Assembly (NCBI RefSeq): GCF_036227565.1
Contig: NZ_CP109460.1
Coordinates: forward strand, 6,696,001 to 6,760,000
Source: Streptomyces sp. NBC_01454
GTDB taxonomy: Bacteria > Actinomycetota > Actinomycetes > Streptomycetales > Streptomycetaceae
Reading direction: 5' to 3'
DNA: 64,000 nt
Part shown: positions 37,625 through 46,436 of the stretch, in pieces
How the letters are laid out: each line of letters starts with the position of its first letter
Numbering within the stretch: the stretch's first letter is position 1
Program-made: the position numbers and the translations under genes
The notes under the pieces: model-generated
The model's input: only the letters and a program-made list of their open reading frames with translations
Databases searched by the model: none
What the model was told of the DNA's origin: nothing

Positions 37625-38068
37625 GTGCCAGAAGAACAAGGTGTGAAGCGCTGTCCGCGGTGCGAGCAGGACAAGCCGCGGACAGCCTCCGCAAGGAATA
37701 AGGCGATGCGTGATGGGCTGCAGGTCTATCGCCGGGGGTGCGCGTCCGCGTACCACCAGCCTCGTCGGGTGGCCAAGGGGCGCGCAGGTCACCTGAAGCG
37801 CCACTACGGCATGAGCGAAGCTGAGCGCGAGGCGCTCATCAGGGAGCAGCGCTGGATGTGCCCGATCTGCCTGGATGCCGACCCCGTACATGTGGATCAC
37901 GATCACGAGACGGGTAGGGTCCGAGGCGTACTGTGCTTCAGCTGTAACGCAGCCTTGGGTCAATTCAAGGATCGGCCGGACGTCTTGAGGCGGGCGGCCG
38001 AGTATCTGGAAGGAAACGTGTGGAAGCCAACACTCGAAGCATCGGGCGTCTACCAGCTGCCTTCCTGA
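37625..38068 (+). CDS. Endonuclease VII-like HNH protein within the proteasome operon
   Basis: 147-residue protein of the recombination endonuclease VII family. The catalytic zinc module is complete: Cys79-x2-Cys82, the DHDH motif at 91-94 ([15 protein letters not shown]) and Cys104-x2-Cys107. An N-terminal half-finger Cys10-x2-Cys13 would normally pair with a second Cys-x2-Cys; here the partner reads RRGC, so only Cys39 is present. GTG 37625 is the start. The 3' end overlaps prcB by 49 bases, so it is translationally coupled to the proteasome beta subunit. I recall a gene of this kind at the same place in other Streptomyces; no function in pupylation is known to me. Confidence 0.85.
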   Translation: MPEEQGVKRCPRCEQDKPRTASARNKAMRDGLQVYRRGCASAYHQPRRVAKGRAGHLKRHYGMSEAEREALIREQRWMCPICLDADPVHVDHDHETGRVRGVLCFSCNAALGQFKDRPDVLRRAAEYLEGNVWKPTLEASGVYQLPS

Positions 38069-38865
38069 CGCCTGGCTCCTCGTCGTTCATGGACTTTCTC
38101 GGTGCGCACTCGCCCGATCTGCTGCCGGGCAGCCGCCCGTTGCCGCCGGTGCAGGGTGCCATCGAGGCGCCGCACGGCACGACGATCGTGGCCGCGGCGT
38201 TCCCGGGGGGCGTGGTGCTCGCCGGCGACCGGCGGGCGACGATGGGCAATGTCATCGCGCAGCGGGATATCGAGAAGGTTTTCCCGGCCGACGAGTATTC
38301 GGCGGTCGGTATCGCGGGCACGGCGGGTCTCGCGGTGGAGATGGTGAAGCTCTTCCAGCTGGAGCTGGAGCACTTCGAGAAGGTCGAGGGCGCCCAACTC
38401 TCCCTGGAGGGCAAGGCGAACCGTCTGTCGACGATGATTCGCAGCAACCTCGGCATGGCCATGCAGGGCCTGGCCGTGGTGCCGTTGTTCGCCGGCTACG
38501 ACCTCGACCGCGAGAAGGGCCGTATCTTCTCGTACGACGTGACCGGCGGGCGCTCGGAGGAGCACGGTTTCGCGGCGACGGGTTCCGGCTCGGTGTTCGC
38601 CCGCAGTGCCCTCAAGAAGCTCTTCAGGGAAGACTTCACGGAGGATCAGGCGGCCACGGCCGTCGTCCAGGCGCTCTACGACGCCGCGGACGACGACTCG
38701 GCGACGGGCGGGCCCGATATGGCGCGGCGGATCTACCCCATCGTCACGGTGATCACCGAGGGCGGCTTCCGCAGGCTGGCCGAGACGGAGGTCGCGGAGA
38801 TCGCCCGTGCCGTGTACGAGCGCCGCCTGGAACAGCCCGACGGCCCGCGCGCGGCGCTGCTCTGA
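38020..38865 (+). CDS. prcB: 20S proteasome beta subunit
   Basis: Proteolytic subunit of the actinobacterial 20S proteasome, 281 residues. The propeptide (1-53) is removed to expose the catalytic Thr54 in [10 protein letters not shown]. The active-site partners are visible in [12 protein letters not shown] (Asp, Lys/Arg region) and [24 protein letters not shown] 38020 lies inside the endonuclease-like gene (49-base overlap in another frame) and matches the start of the characterised Streptomyces protein ([20 protein letters not shown]). prcA follows after 66 bases. Confidence 0.96.
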   Translation: MEANTRSIGRLPAAFLTPGSSSFMDFLGAHSPDLLPGSRPLPPVQGAIEAPHGTTIVAAAFPGGVVLAGDRRATMGNVIAQRDIEKVFPADEYSAVGIAGTAGLAVEMVKLFQLELEHFEKVEGAQLSLEGKANRLSTMIRSNLGMAMQGLAVVPLFAGYDLDREKGRIFSYDVTGGRSEEHGFAATGSGSVFARSALKKLFREDFTEDQAATAVVQALYDAADDDSATGGPDMARRIYPIVTVITEGGFRRLAETEVAEIARAVYERRLEQPDGPRAALL

Positions 38866-38931
38866 CGGGACGGATGGTCCGCTATGCATTCGCCAGTGAG
38901 AGAGCTTTTGACAGGAAGGGACGGATAGCCG

Positions 38932-39786
38932 GTGTCGACGCCGTTCTATGTCTCACCCCAGCAGGCCATGGCCGACCGCGCCGAGTACGCCCGCAAGGGC
39001 ATCGCGCGTGGGCGCAGCGTCGTGGTGCTGCAGTACATCGACGGCGTGGTCTTCGTCGCCGAGAATCCCTCCCGCGCCCTGCACAAGGTCAGCGAGATCT
39101 ACGACCGGATCGCCTTCGCGGCGGTCGGCAAATACAACGAGTTCGAGAATCTGCGGATCGGCGGCGTGCGCTACGCGGATCTGCGGGGCTATACGTACGA
39201 CCGTGAGGACGTGACCGCACGGGGCCTGGCGAATGTCTACGCCCAGACGCTCGGCACGATCTTCTCCAGCGCCGCCGAGAAGCCGTATGAGGTCGAGCTG
39301 ATCGTGGCCGAGGTGGGCAGTGCCCCCGAGGACGACCAGATCTACCGGCTGCCGCACGACGGCTCGATCGTGGACGAGCACGGTTCGGTGGCGGTGGGCG
39401 GCAACGCCGACCAGATCAGCAGCTATCTCGACCAGCGCCACCGCGACGGTATGACGCTGGCCGAGGCGCTCAAGCTGGCGGTGGAGTCACTGTCGCGGGA
39501 CAACAACGGCGGTGAGCGCACCCTGACCGCCGAGCAGCTGGAGGTCGCGACGCTGGACCGTACGCGACCGCAGCAGCGCAAGTTCAAGCGGATCCTGGGA
39601 CGGCAGCTCTCGCGGCTGCTGGACGAGCACGCCGCCGAGGAGGCCGCAGGCGCCGGCGACGCAGCCGACGCGGAGGCGGACGCGGGCGCCGGTGCCGGGG
39701 AGTCCGGGGCGTCCGACAAGGGCGCCAAGGGCAAGAAGACCGGCGGCAAGGACGACTCCGAGGGGGAGTCCGGCCCGCTGCTCTGA
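38932..39786 (+). CDS. prcA: 20S proteasome alpha subunit
   Basis: Structural ring subunit that gates the proteasome and binds ARC, 284 residues. It begins [22 protein letters not shown], the gating N-terminus, and carries the alpha-type core ([19 protein letters not shown]). The last 45 residues are acidic Ala/Gly/Glu-rich and probably disordered. GTG 38932 has AGGAAGGG upstream. Last gene of the dop-pup-endonuclease-prcB-prcA unit; it converges with the LacI-type gene over a strong terminator. Confidence 0.96.
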   Translation: MSTPFYVSPQQAMADRAEYARKGIARGRSVVVLQYIDGVVFVAENPSRALHKVSEIYDRIAFAAVGKYNEFENLRIGGVRYADLRGYTYDREDVTARGLANVYAQTLGTIFSSAAEKPYEVELIVAEVGSAPEDDQIYRLPHDGSIVDEHGSVAVGGNADQISSYLDQRHRDGMTLAEALKLAVESLSRDNNGGERTLTAEQLEVATLDRTRPQQRKFKRILGRQLSRLLDEHAAEEAAGAGDAADAEADAGAGAGESGASDKGAKGKKTGGKDDSEGESGPLL

Positions 39787-39814
39787 GACACGGTGTCCGG
39801 GCCGCATCCCGGAT

Positions 39815-39852
39815 CGCGCGCCCCGGTGGGTCATCCCCCGCCGGGGCGCGCG
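39815..39852. terminator. Bidirectional terminator between prcA and the LacI-type gene
   Basis: 12-bp perfect stem CGCGCGCCCCGG (39815-39826) with 39841-39852, 14-base loop. It begins 28 bases after the prcA stop and overlaps the last codons of the convergent regulator gene. Confidence 0.8.
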
Positions 39853-40991
39853 GCGTTGCCGGGGGCGTCCGCGGGCGGGGCGGTGGAGCCCCGGGTGACC
39901 AGTTCCACCGGCAGGGCGGGGGCCGGCGCCGGGCGACCGTCGAGCACCGCCATCAGGGCCCGCATCCCGGCCTCGCCGAACTCCTCGGCGGGCAGCCGTA
40001 CGGTCGTCAGCTCCGGCTCGACGGCGACCGCCAGGGCCAGATCGTCGAATCCGGTCACGGAGACGTCTTCGGGGATCCGCAGCCCGAGCCGGCGCACGGC
40101 CTTGCAGGCGCCCGCGGCGATGATGTCGTCGTCGCAGAGCAGGGCCGTGGGGCGGGGGCCGGGGCCGGTCAGGGCGGCGTGTGCGGCCCGCAGCCCGGCG
40201 TCGATGTCCAGGGTGGCCGGCTCGCGCCGCAGCTGTGCCCCCGGGACGTCGTGGAGGGCGTCGGTGAGGGCGCGGGAGCGGACCTCGAAGGTCCAGGAGC
40301 GCACCTCGGCCGCGAGATGGGTGATGTGGCGGTGCCCGAAGGCGACCAGATGGGTGGTCAGCTGCCGTACGCCGTCGGCGATGTCGAGGTTGACGGTGGC
40401 GGTGGCCCGGTGGTCGTCGGGGTCGCTGTCCAGCATGACCAGTGGCAGGCCGGCGTCGCGGAGGGTGGTGAGGGCGTCGGCGGCCATGGAGGAGGCGATC
40501 ACGCCGTCGAGGGCCGCCGCGGCGGAGTCGAAGGGGTCGCGGGCGGGGCCGATGCCCTCAGGGGAAGGGTAGAGGACCACGCCGAAGCCGTGGTCGGCGG
40601 CTACCCGGGCCGCGCCGGTGTAGACGCGGGCGAAGAATTCCGTGGTCAGGGCGGGGACGACGAGGAGCGCGGTGCGGGTGCGGCCCATGCGCAGGCTGCG
40701 GGCGGCGAGATTGGGGCGGTAGCCCAGTGCGCGGGCGGCGTCGCGGACGGCCTCGGCCTTGCCGGGGGAGACCCTGCCGTGCCACTTGTCGCCCAGAACG
40801 AGGGAGACCGCGGCCTGGGACACGCCGGCGAGGCGGGCGACGTCCCGGCTGGTGGTGCGGGCGGTGGCCGGGCTGCCGGGGTGCGCGGCGCCGGCCGCTC
40901 CGGTGTGGGGGGCTTCCCCCGCTCGAGCGGATTCGTGAGCTGGGGGAATGGTGCCTGCACCGGGGGGCGTGGGGGCCTCGTTGCTGGTCAC
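39831..40991 (-). CDS. LacI-family transcription regulator
   Basis: Regulator of 386 residues: a 45-residue Pro/Ala-rich leader, the LacI headpiece (SRDVARLAGVSQAAVSLVLGDKW near 48-70), the hinge helix region (NLAARSLRMGRT) and a periplasmic-binding-like effector domain (ALLCDDDIIAAGACKAV, GFDDLALAV). GTG 40991 follows AAGGAG at 11 bases. It is divergent from an MFS transporter gene, and a perfect palindrome lies in the shared promoter region, so the transporter is the likely target. The pair interrupts the proteasome genes between prcA and pafA. Confidence 0.88.
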   Translation of the reverse strand: MTSNEAPTPPGAGTIPPAHESARAGEAPHTGAAGAAHPGSPATARTTSRDVARLAGVSQAAVSLVLGDKWHGRVSPGKAEAVRDAARALGYRPNLAARSLRMGRTRTALLVVPALTTEFFARVYTGAARVAADHGFGVVLYPSPEGIGPARDPFDSAAAALDGVIASSMAADALTTLRDAGLPLVMLDSDPDDHRATATVNLDIADGVRQLTTHLVAFGHRHITHLAAEVRSWTFEVRSRALTDALHDVPGAQLRREPATLDIDAGLRAAHAALTGPGPRPTALLCDDDIIAAGACKAVRRLGLRIPEDVSVTGFDDLALAVAVEPELTTVRLPAEEFGEAGMRALMAVLDGRPAPAPALPVELVTRGSTAPPADAPGNAARPGGG

Positions 40992-41045
40992 CGGCTGTTT
41001 CGCTCCTTGTGTTCGGCCGCCGCGGGTGGACCGCGGCGTGCCGTC

Positions 41046-41080
41046 ATGATACGTATAACCCCGGAAGTTATACGTATCAT
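41046..41080. promoter_or_regulatory. Perfect dyad operator for the LacI-type regulator
   Basis: 14-bp inverted repeat ATGATACGTATAAC (41046-41059) and its exact complement (41067-41080) separated by CCCGGAA. Each arm also contains the self-complementary ATACGTAT, so it may hold two operators 21 bp apart centre to centre, or one long site. It is located between the divergent regulator and transporter genes. Confidence 0.8.
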
Positions 41081-41111
41081 GTCCGGTCCGGCCGGACCGA
41101 AGGGGGCGGGG

Positions 41112-42371
41112 ATGGCCGCGGGATATGCGGAGCTGCTCAGAACCCGGCATGCGGCCCGGCTCCTGGCGGGGACGCTGGCCGGCCGGCTGCCGAACGCCAC
41201 CGCCGCGCTGGCGGTGGTCCTCTTCGTGCGGGCCGAGGGCGGCAGCTATGCCCTGGCCGGTGCGCTCTCCGCGGTCTACGGCCTGTGCAACGCCCTCGGC
41301 CAGCCGCTTCTCGGCCGGGCGGTGGACCTCTGGGGCCAGCCACGGGTGATGCTGCCCGCCTCGGTCGTCTCGGCGCTCGGCGCCGCACTGCTCACGGCCG
41401 TCGGCCTGGACGTGCGGTGGCTCGCCTACGCCGCCATGGTGATCGCCGGCTTCTTCACCCCGCCCCTGGAGGGCGGTCTGCGGGCGCTGTGGCCCGGCGT
41501 CCTGCGTCGCGCGGACCGGGTGCATGCCGCCTACGCGCTGGACGCGGTCGCGCAGGAAGTCATGTTCGCGGTGGGCCCGTTGCTGGTGACGCTGTGCGTG
41601 GCGGTCTGGTCGGCGGGGGGCGCGCTGCTGGTGATCAACCTGATCGGGGTGCTCGGTGCGCTCTCCGTCGTGGTCTCCGAGCCCTCCCGGCAGTGGCGCA
41701 GCGGCCCGCGCGAGGCGCACTGGCTGGGGGCGCTGCGCTCCAAGGGGCTGCTGGTGCTGATCGGGGCGTTCTTCTTCGTGGGGCTGGCGCTGGGGTCGAT
41801 CGCGGTCGCGTCGGTCGCGTACGCCGATGAGCACGGCGGCGGCATGATCTCCAGCTGGCTGCTCTCCGCGCTGGGCGTCGGTGCGCTGGTCGGCGGGGTG
41901 GTCTACGGCGCCCGCGAGTGGCCCGGGCGGCCGGAGGGGCGGCTGCGGCTGCTGATCGGCATGCTTGCGCTGGGGTATCTGCCGCTGGTGCTGGTGCCGG
42001 GCGTCGTCGGGATGACGCTGCTGACGGCGGTCGCCGGGGTCTTCCTGGCGCCGGCGCTGGCCTGCGCGTTCGTGGTCGTGGACCGGCATGCGCCCAAGGG
42101 CACCGTGACGGAGGCGTTTTCGTGGCTGGTGACGACGTTCGGGGTCGGATCGGCGATGGGTGCCTCGGTGGTGGGGCCGGCGGTCGAGCGCGGTGGCGCG
42201 GTGGCGGGTTTCGCGGTGGCCGCGGCCGGCGGGCTCGCCGCGGTGCTGGTCCTTTTGTCGACGAAGCGATTCCTCGGGGATCCCGTCCAGCCCACAGCTG
42301 ATACGCGCACGACGGAAAATGATCGAAACGGGGCCGTCGAACCCGGTTTCAGAGCAGGCCGTCAGGCGTAA
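41112..42371 (+). CDS. MFS transporter
   Basis: Major facilitator protein of 419 residues with twelve predicted membrane segments. Loop 2-3 (GRAVDLWGQPRVMLPAS) resembles the family G-x3-D-x2-G-x-R motif. The substrate is unknown; small-molecule or sugar export is usual for this group. ATG 41112 has AGGGGG 6 bases before it; an in-frame ATG at 41079 lies inside the operator and has no ribosome site. Divergent from the LacI-type gene, presumably repressed by it. The stop lies 9 bases before pafA, which however seems to have its own start-site promoter. Confidence 0.85.
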   Translation: MAAGYAELLRTRHAARLLAGTLAGRLPNATAALAVVLFVRAEGGSYALAGALSAVYGLCNALGQPLLGRAVDLWGQPRVMLPASVVSALGAALLTAVGLDVRWLAYAAMVIAGFFTPPLEGGLRALWPGVLRRADRVHAAYALDAVAQEVMFAVGPLLVTLCVAVWSAGGALLVINLIGVLGALSVVVSEPSRQWRSGPREAHWLGALRSKGLLVLIGAFFFVGLALGSIAVASVAYADEHGGGMISSWLLSALGVGALVGGVVYGAREWPGRPEGRLRLLIGMLALGYLPLVLVPGVVGMTLLTAVAGVFLAPALACAFVVVDRHAPKGTVTEAFSWLVTTFGVGSAMGASVVGPAVERGGAVAGFAVAAAGGLAAVLVLLSTKRFLGDPVQPTADTRTTENDRNGAVEPGFRAGRQA

Positions 42372-42374
42372 TGT
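42369..42374 (+). promoter_or_regulatory. -10-like hexamer TAATGT before pafA
   Basis: TAATGT ends 6 bases before the pafA ATG and overlaps the stop of the upstream transporter gene; no Shine-Dalgarno precedes pafA. This fits a leaderless transcript. Confidence 0.5.
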
Positions 42375-42380
42375 TCAGTC

Positions 42381-43742
42381 ATGGACCGCCGCATTTTCGG
42401 GCTGGAGAACGAGTACGGCGTCACGTGCACGTTCAGGGGACAGCGCCGACTGTCGCCTGACGAAGTGGCGCGCTACCTCTTCCGCCGTGTCGTGTCATGG
42501 GGCCGCAGCAGCAATGTCTTCCTGCGGAACGGCGCCCGCCTGTACTTGGACGTGGGTTCGCACCCGGAATACGCAACTCCTGAGTGCGACAACGTGACCG
42601 AGCTGGTCACGCACGACAAGGCCGGCGAGCGCATTCTCGAGGGCCTGCTCGTCGACGCCGAGCGCCGCCTGCATGAGGAGGGAATCGCGGGCGACGTCTA
42701 TCTGTTCAAGAACAACACCGATTCGGCGGGTAACTCCTACGGCTGTCACGAGAATTATCTCGTCGCCCGTCATGGTGAGTTCTCCCGGCTCGCGGACATC
42801 CTCATTCCGTTCCTGGTCACCCGTCAGCTGCTGTGCGGCGCGGGCAAGGTGCTGCAGACCCCCAGGGGCGCCGTCTACTGCGTCAGCCAGCGCGCGGAGC
42901 ACATCTGGGAGGGCGTCTCCTCGGCGACCACGCGGTCCCGGCCGATCATCAACACGCGCGACGAACCGCATGCGGACGCCGAGCGCTACCGGCGGCTGCA
43001 TGTCATCGTCGGCGACTCCAACATGTCCGAGACGACCATGATGCTGAAGGTCGGTGCCACCGATCTCGTGCTGCGCATGATCGAGGCGGGCACGGTGATG
43101 CGCGATCTGACGCTGGAGAACCCGATCCGGGCCATCCGTGAGGTCAGTCACGACATCACGGGGCAGCGCAAGGTGCGGCTGGCCAGCGGGCGCGAGGCCT
43201 CGGCGCTGGAGGTCCAGCAGGAGTACTACGACAAGGCCGTGGACTTCTGCGACCGCCGCGGCATCCGTACGGGCATCGTCGAGCAGGTGCTGGAGCTGTG
43301 GGGCCGCACGCTGGAGGCGATCCGGGACCAGGAGCTGGACCGCATCTCGACCGAGATCGACTGGGTGATGAAACATCAGCTCATCGAGCGGTATCGGACA
43401 AAGAACAACATCACCATGTCCCACCCACGAGTGGCGCAGATAGACCTCGCGTATCACGACATCCACCGCCGCCGGGGGCTCTACTACCTCCTGGAGCGGA
43501 AGGGTCAGGCCGCGCGGATCTGCAACGACCTGAAGATCTTCGAGGGTAAGTCGGTGCCCCCGCAGACCACCCGCGCGCGGCTGCGCGGCGACTTCATCCG
43601 CCGTGCCCAGGAGCAACGCCGTGATTTCACGGTCGACTGGGTGCATCTCAAGCTCAATGACCAGGCGCAGCGCACGGTCCTGTGCAAGGACCCCTTCCGG
43701 TCCGTCGATGACCGGGTGGAGAAGCTGATCGCCGGAATGTGA
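42381..43742 (+). CDS. pafA: Pup-protein ligase PafA
   Basis: Attaches deamidated Pup to substrate lysines using ATP. The 453-residue carboxylate-amine ligase-fold protein begins [18 protein letters not shown] with the catalytic Glu region, and has [17 protein letters not shown] and [20 protein letters not shown]. It lacks the Dop loop, and the [17 protein letters not shown] segment is typical of PafA. No ribosome binding site is seen before the ATG; a TAATGT hexamer 6 bases upstream suggests leaderless initiation. A strong terminator follows. Confidence 0.95.
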   Translation: MDRRIFGLENEYGVTCTFRGQRRLSPDEVARYLFRRVVSWGRSSNVFLRNGARLYLDVGSHPEYATPECDNVTELVTHDKAGERILEGLLVDAERRLHEEGIAGDVYLFKNNTDSAGNSYGCHENYLVARHGEFSRLADILIPFLVTRQLLCGAGKVLQTPRGAVYCVSQRAEHIWEGVSSATTRSRPIINTRDEPHADAERYRRLHVIVGDSNMSETTMMLKVGATDLVLRMIEAGTVMRDLTLENPIRAIREVSHDITGQRKVRLASGREASALEVQQEYYDKAVDFCDRRGIRTGIVEQVLELWGRTLEAIRDQELDRISTEIDWVMKHQLIERYRTKNNITMSHPRVAQIDLAYHDIHRRRGLYYLLERKGQAARICNDLKIFEGKSVPPQTTRARLRGDFIRRAQEQRRDFTVDWVHLKLNDQAQRTVLCKDPFRSVDDRVEKLIAGM

Positions 43743-43762
43743 CCCGCGGGGAATGCGGAGGT

Positions 43763-43790
43763 GTGCCGGGAGCCGTGCGGCTCCCGGCAC
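43763..43790 (+). terminator. Terminator after pafA
   Basis: 12-bp perfect stem GTGCCGGGAGCC (43763-43774) with 43779-43790, 4-base loop, followed by the T-rich ATTGCTTTGTT: a textbook intrinsic terminator. Confidence 0.92.
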
Positions 43791-43879
43791 ATTGCTTTGT
43801 TGTGCCGGGAAGCGTCCGGCGGCACAGGTCGTAGAGTGGCGGGCATTGCCCACTCACCCCACGAGCCCGAGTTGGACTG

Positions 43880-44869
43880 ATGAACCTCACGAAGAACACC
43901 TGTCGCGCCGCCGCAGCAGCGCTGACCGTGCCCGTCCTGCTGTTCACCGCCGCCTGCGGGTCCGACGACGGCAAGAGCTCGGCGGGCGGCGCGGTCGCCA
44001 AGGTCGACGGCAAGGCAGGGGCGCAGCCCAAGATCACGGTGCCCAAGGGCGCCAAACCGGCCGACAAGGTCGTCACCAAGACCCTCAGCGAGGGCAAGGG
44101 CGCCACCGTCAACAAGGGCGACCTGGTCCGGCTGGACTACTCGGGACAGTCGATGAAGGGCCAGAACCTCGGCAGCAGCTGGACGCCGCAGCCCGGCGCC
44201 AAGCCCGGTGGCCCGCGTCCCCAGATCGTCACCGAGATCAACGACCAGGTCCAGCAGCAGCAGCTGCCGCCGAAGGTGCTGGCCGCGGTCGCCGGGCAGA
44301 AGGTCGGCAGCCGCGTCGAGGTCGAGGGCACCGCCAAGGCGCTGATCGGTGCGGGCCTGAACCCGAAGATCGGCATCAAGCCGACCGACGGCCTGGTGTG
44401 GGTCCTCGATGTCGTCGGGGCCAAGAAGGTCGACAAGAAGGCGAAGGCCGAGGGCAAGCAGGCGGCTCCGGAGAGCGGGATGCCCGAGGTGACGGCCGAG
44501 GACGCGAAGGCCGCGAAGATCACCGTGCCCAAGGGGGAGAAGGCGCCCAAGGACCTCAAGCAGCAGGTCCTGATCAAGGGCAAGGGCCCCGAGGTGAAGG
44601 CCGGCCAGGGCCTGATCGCGCAGTACACCGGTGTGAAGTGGGAGGACGGCAAGAAGTTCGACTCCTCCTGGGACCACGGTGGCGCGACCGCGTTCCAGAT
44701 CGGCGCCGGCCAGGTCGTCCCGGGCTGGGACAAGGCGCTGGTGGGCAAGCACGTCGGTGACCGGGTCGAGATCGTGATTCCGCCGAAGCTGGCCTACGGC
44801 GGGAACCCGCAGAGCGGGCTGGACAAGAACACCCTGGTCTTCTCGGTCGACATCGTCGGCACGGTCTGA
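43880..44869 (+). CDS. FKBP-type peptidyl-prolyl isomerase lipoprotein
   Basis: Extracytoplasmic isomerase of 329 residues anchored through Cys26 (TAAC lipobox). Two FKBP-like halves are present. The N-terminal half (about 75-190) is degenerate, lacking the usual aromatic pocket (YSGQSMKGQNLGSSW is partly conserved). The C-terminal half (about 225-329) has YTGVKWEDGKKFDSSW, GAGQVVPGWDKAL and PKLAYGG, the active-site pattern. Probably assists folding of exported proteins. It precedes a cytosolic FKBP by 68 bases; both lie between pafA and pafB. Confidence 0.9.
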   Translation: MNLTKNTCRAAAAALTVPVLLFTAACGSDDGKSSAGGAVAKVDGKAGAQPKITVPKGAKPADKVVTKTLSEGKGATVNKGDLVRLDYSGQSMKGQNLGSSWTPQPGAKPGGPRPQIVTEINDQVQQQQLPPKVLAAVAGQKVGSRVEVEGTAKALIGAGLNPKIGIKPTDGLVWVLDVVGAKKVDKKAKAEGKQAAPESGMPEVTAEDAKAAKITVPKGEKAPKDLKQQVLIKGKGPEVKAGQGLIAQYTGVKWEDGKKFDSSWDHGGATAFQIGAGQVVPGWDKALVGKHVGDRVEIVIPPKLAYGGNPQSGLDKNTLVFSVDIVGTV

Positions 44870-44937
44870 CAGCGGCACCGGCAAGATCTGCAAGACTGGC
44901 CCGGTAATCGTAAAGATTCGTAAGTAGGAGCACATCC

Positions 44938-45312
44938 GTGAGCATCGACAAGCCCGAGATCGACTTTCCTGAGGGCCCGGCTCCCACCGAGCTCGAGATC
45001 GTGGACCTGACGGAGGGCGATGGGCCGGTCGCCAAGGCCGGGGACACCGTCTCCGTCCACTACGTCGGCGTGTCCTTCAGCACCGGCGAGGAGTTCGACG
45101 CGAGCTGGAACCGCGGCAAGCCGCTGCAGTTCCAGCTGGGCGCCGGCCAGGTCATCGCCGGCTGGGACCAGGGCGTGCAGGGCATGAAGGTCGGCGGCCG
45201 CCGCCGGCTGACCATCCCGTCGCACCTCGCCTACGGCGACCGTGGCGCCGGCGGCGGCCGGATCGCCCCGGGTGAGACGCTGATCTTCGTCTGCGACCTG
45301 GTCTCCGTCTGA
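44938..45312 (+). CDS. FKBP-type peptidyl-prolyl cis-trans isomerase
   Basis: Single-domain cytosolic FKBP of 124 residues, the minimal FKBP12-like form. Pocket residues are visible in VHYVGVSFSTGEEFDASWNRG, QFQLGAGQVIAGWDQGVQGM and PSHLAYGDRG. GTG 44938 has TAGGAG 8 bases upstream. It is a close relative of the C-terminal domain of the preceding lipoprotein. A terminator hairpin follows before pafB. Confidence 0.93.
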   Translation: MSIDKPEIDFPEGPAPTELEIVDLTEGDGPVAKAGDTVSVHYVGVSFSTGEEFDASWNRGKPLQFQLGAGQVIAGWDQGVQGMKVGGRRRLTIPSHLAYGDRGAGGGRIAPGETLIFVCDLVSV

Positions 45313-45358
45313 GGCCACTGCCGGTCGCCCCGCGGGGCCACGGCTGACGCACCCCAGG

Positions 45359-45381
45359 GCCCGTGCCGCGATGGCACGGGC
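45359..45381 (+). terminator. Terminator after the FKBP gene
   Basis: 9-bp perfect stem GCCCGTGCC / GGCACGGGC, 5-base loop, followed by CTTTT within 15 bases. Confidence 0.8.
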
Positions 45382-45451
45382 TCTCGGCTTTTGCCCTGAC
45401 CACCCCGAGCGGTACGGTCAACGATCGGGAGTTCAACGAGAAAGGGCGTCG

Positions 45452-46420
45452 ATGGCCATTGCCAAGGCCGAGCGGCTGATGAACCTGGCGCTGTGCCTGC
45501 TGGGGACGCGACGCCCGCTGACCAAGCGTGAGCTCAGGTCGTCCATCGAGGCCTATATCGAGGCCGGCAACGACGATTCGTTCAACCGCATGTTCGAGCG
45601 GGACAAGGACGATCTGCGCGAGCTCGGCCTCGTCATCGAAACCGTCGAGGGCATCGAGGGCGATATCGGCTACCTCGCCCGGCGCGACAGCAACCGCCTG
45701 CCCCCGATCACGCTGGACGCCGCGGAGGCCGCCGCCCTCGGGCTCGCCGCGAAGATCTGGCAGCAGGCCCGGCTGGCCGGCGCCGCCTCCGGCGCGCTGC
45801 AGAAGCTGCGCGCGGCAGGGATGCCGCTGGCCGGCGAGGGCGCGGACTACGACGCCGGGCAGCCGCACAGCGCGCTGGAGCCGCGGATCCCCGCCCACGA
45901 GGCCGCGTTCGAGCCGCTGATGCTGGCCTGCCGCGACCGCCGGCCGGTCGTCTTCGACTACCGCAAGTCCACCGCGGCCCACCCCGAGCAGCGGCAGGTC
46001 GAACCCTGGATCCTGGAGTGCTGGCGGGGGCACTGGTACGTCGCCGGCTGGGACCGCGAGCGCGCGGCGGAGCGGGTCTTCCGGCTCTCCCGCATCACCG
46101 GCAAGGTCCGTTCCCGGCAAGGGAAGTTCACCGCTCCGGTGCCCGATCACGTCACGGTCCGCGAGACCGTCGAGAGCTGGGCCGGGGAGACCGCCACCGG
46201 CACCGCCCGCATCAAGCTCCGTGCCGAGCACGGCTATCCGCTGCGCGCCCGGGCGCTCACCGTCCAGGCGCTGGGCGACGGCTGGGACGAGCTGGAGATC
46301 CCCAGCGGCCACGGACTCGACGCCTGGCTCGTGGAGTTCGGGCCCGACGTGGTCGTACTGGAACCCGCGGAACTGCGCGCCGAGGTCATCGACCGGCTGC
46401 GTGCCGTGGCCAAGGGCTGA
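45452..46420 (+). CDS. pafB: WYL-domain transcription regulator PafB
   Basis: 322-residue regulator with an N-terminal winged helix (LMNLALCLLGTRRPLTKREL), a central WYL domain (RPVVFDYRKS ... WHYVAGWDRERAAERVFRLSRI; the strand reads HWYVAGWDRE) and a C-terminal WCX extension. In mycobacteria PafB and PafC form a heterodimer that activates the RecA-independent DNA damage response by binding single-stranded DNA. ATG 45452 has AAAGGG upstream. pafC starts 16 bases after its stop, indicating one transcript. Confidence 0.92.
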   Translation: MAIAKAERLMNLALCLLGTRRPLTKRELRSSIEAYIEAGNDDSFNRMFERDKDDLRELGLVIETVEGIEGDIGYLARRDSNRLPPITLDAAEAAALGLAAKIWQQARLAGAASGALQKLRAAGMPLAGEGADYDAGQPHSALEPRIPAHEAAFEPLMLACRDRRPVVFDYRKSTAAHPEQRQVEPWILECWRGHWYVAGWDRERAAERVFRLSRITGKVRSRQGKFTAPVPDHVTVRETVESWAGETATGTARIKLRAEHGYPLRARALTVQALGDGWDELEIPSGHGLDAWLVEFGPDVVVLEPAELRAEVIDRLRAVAKG

Positions 46421-46436
46421 GAGGGATACGAGACCC

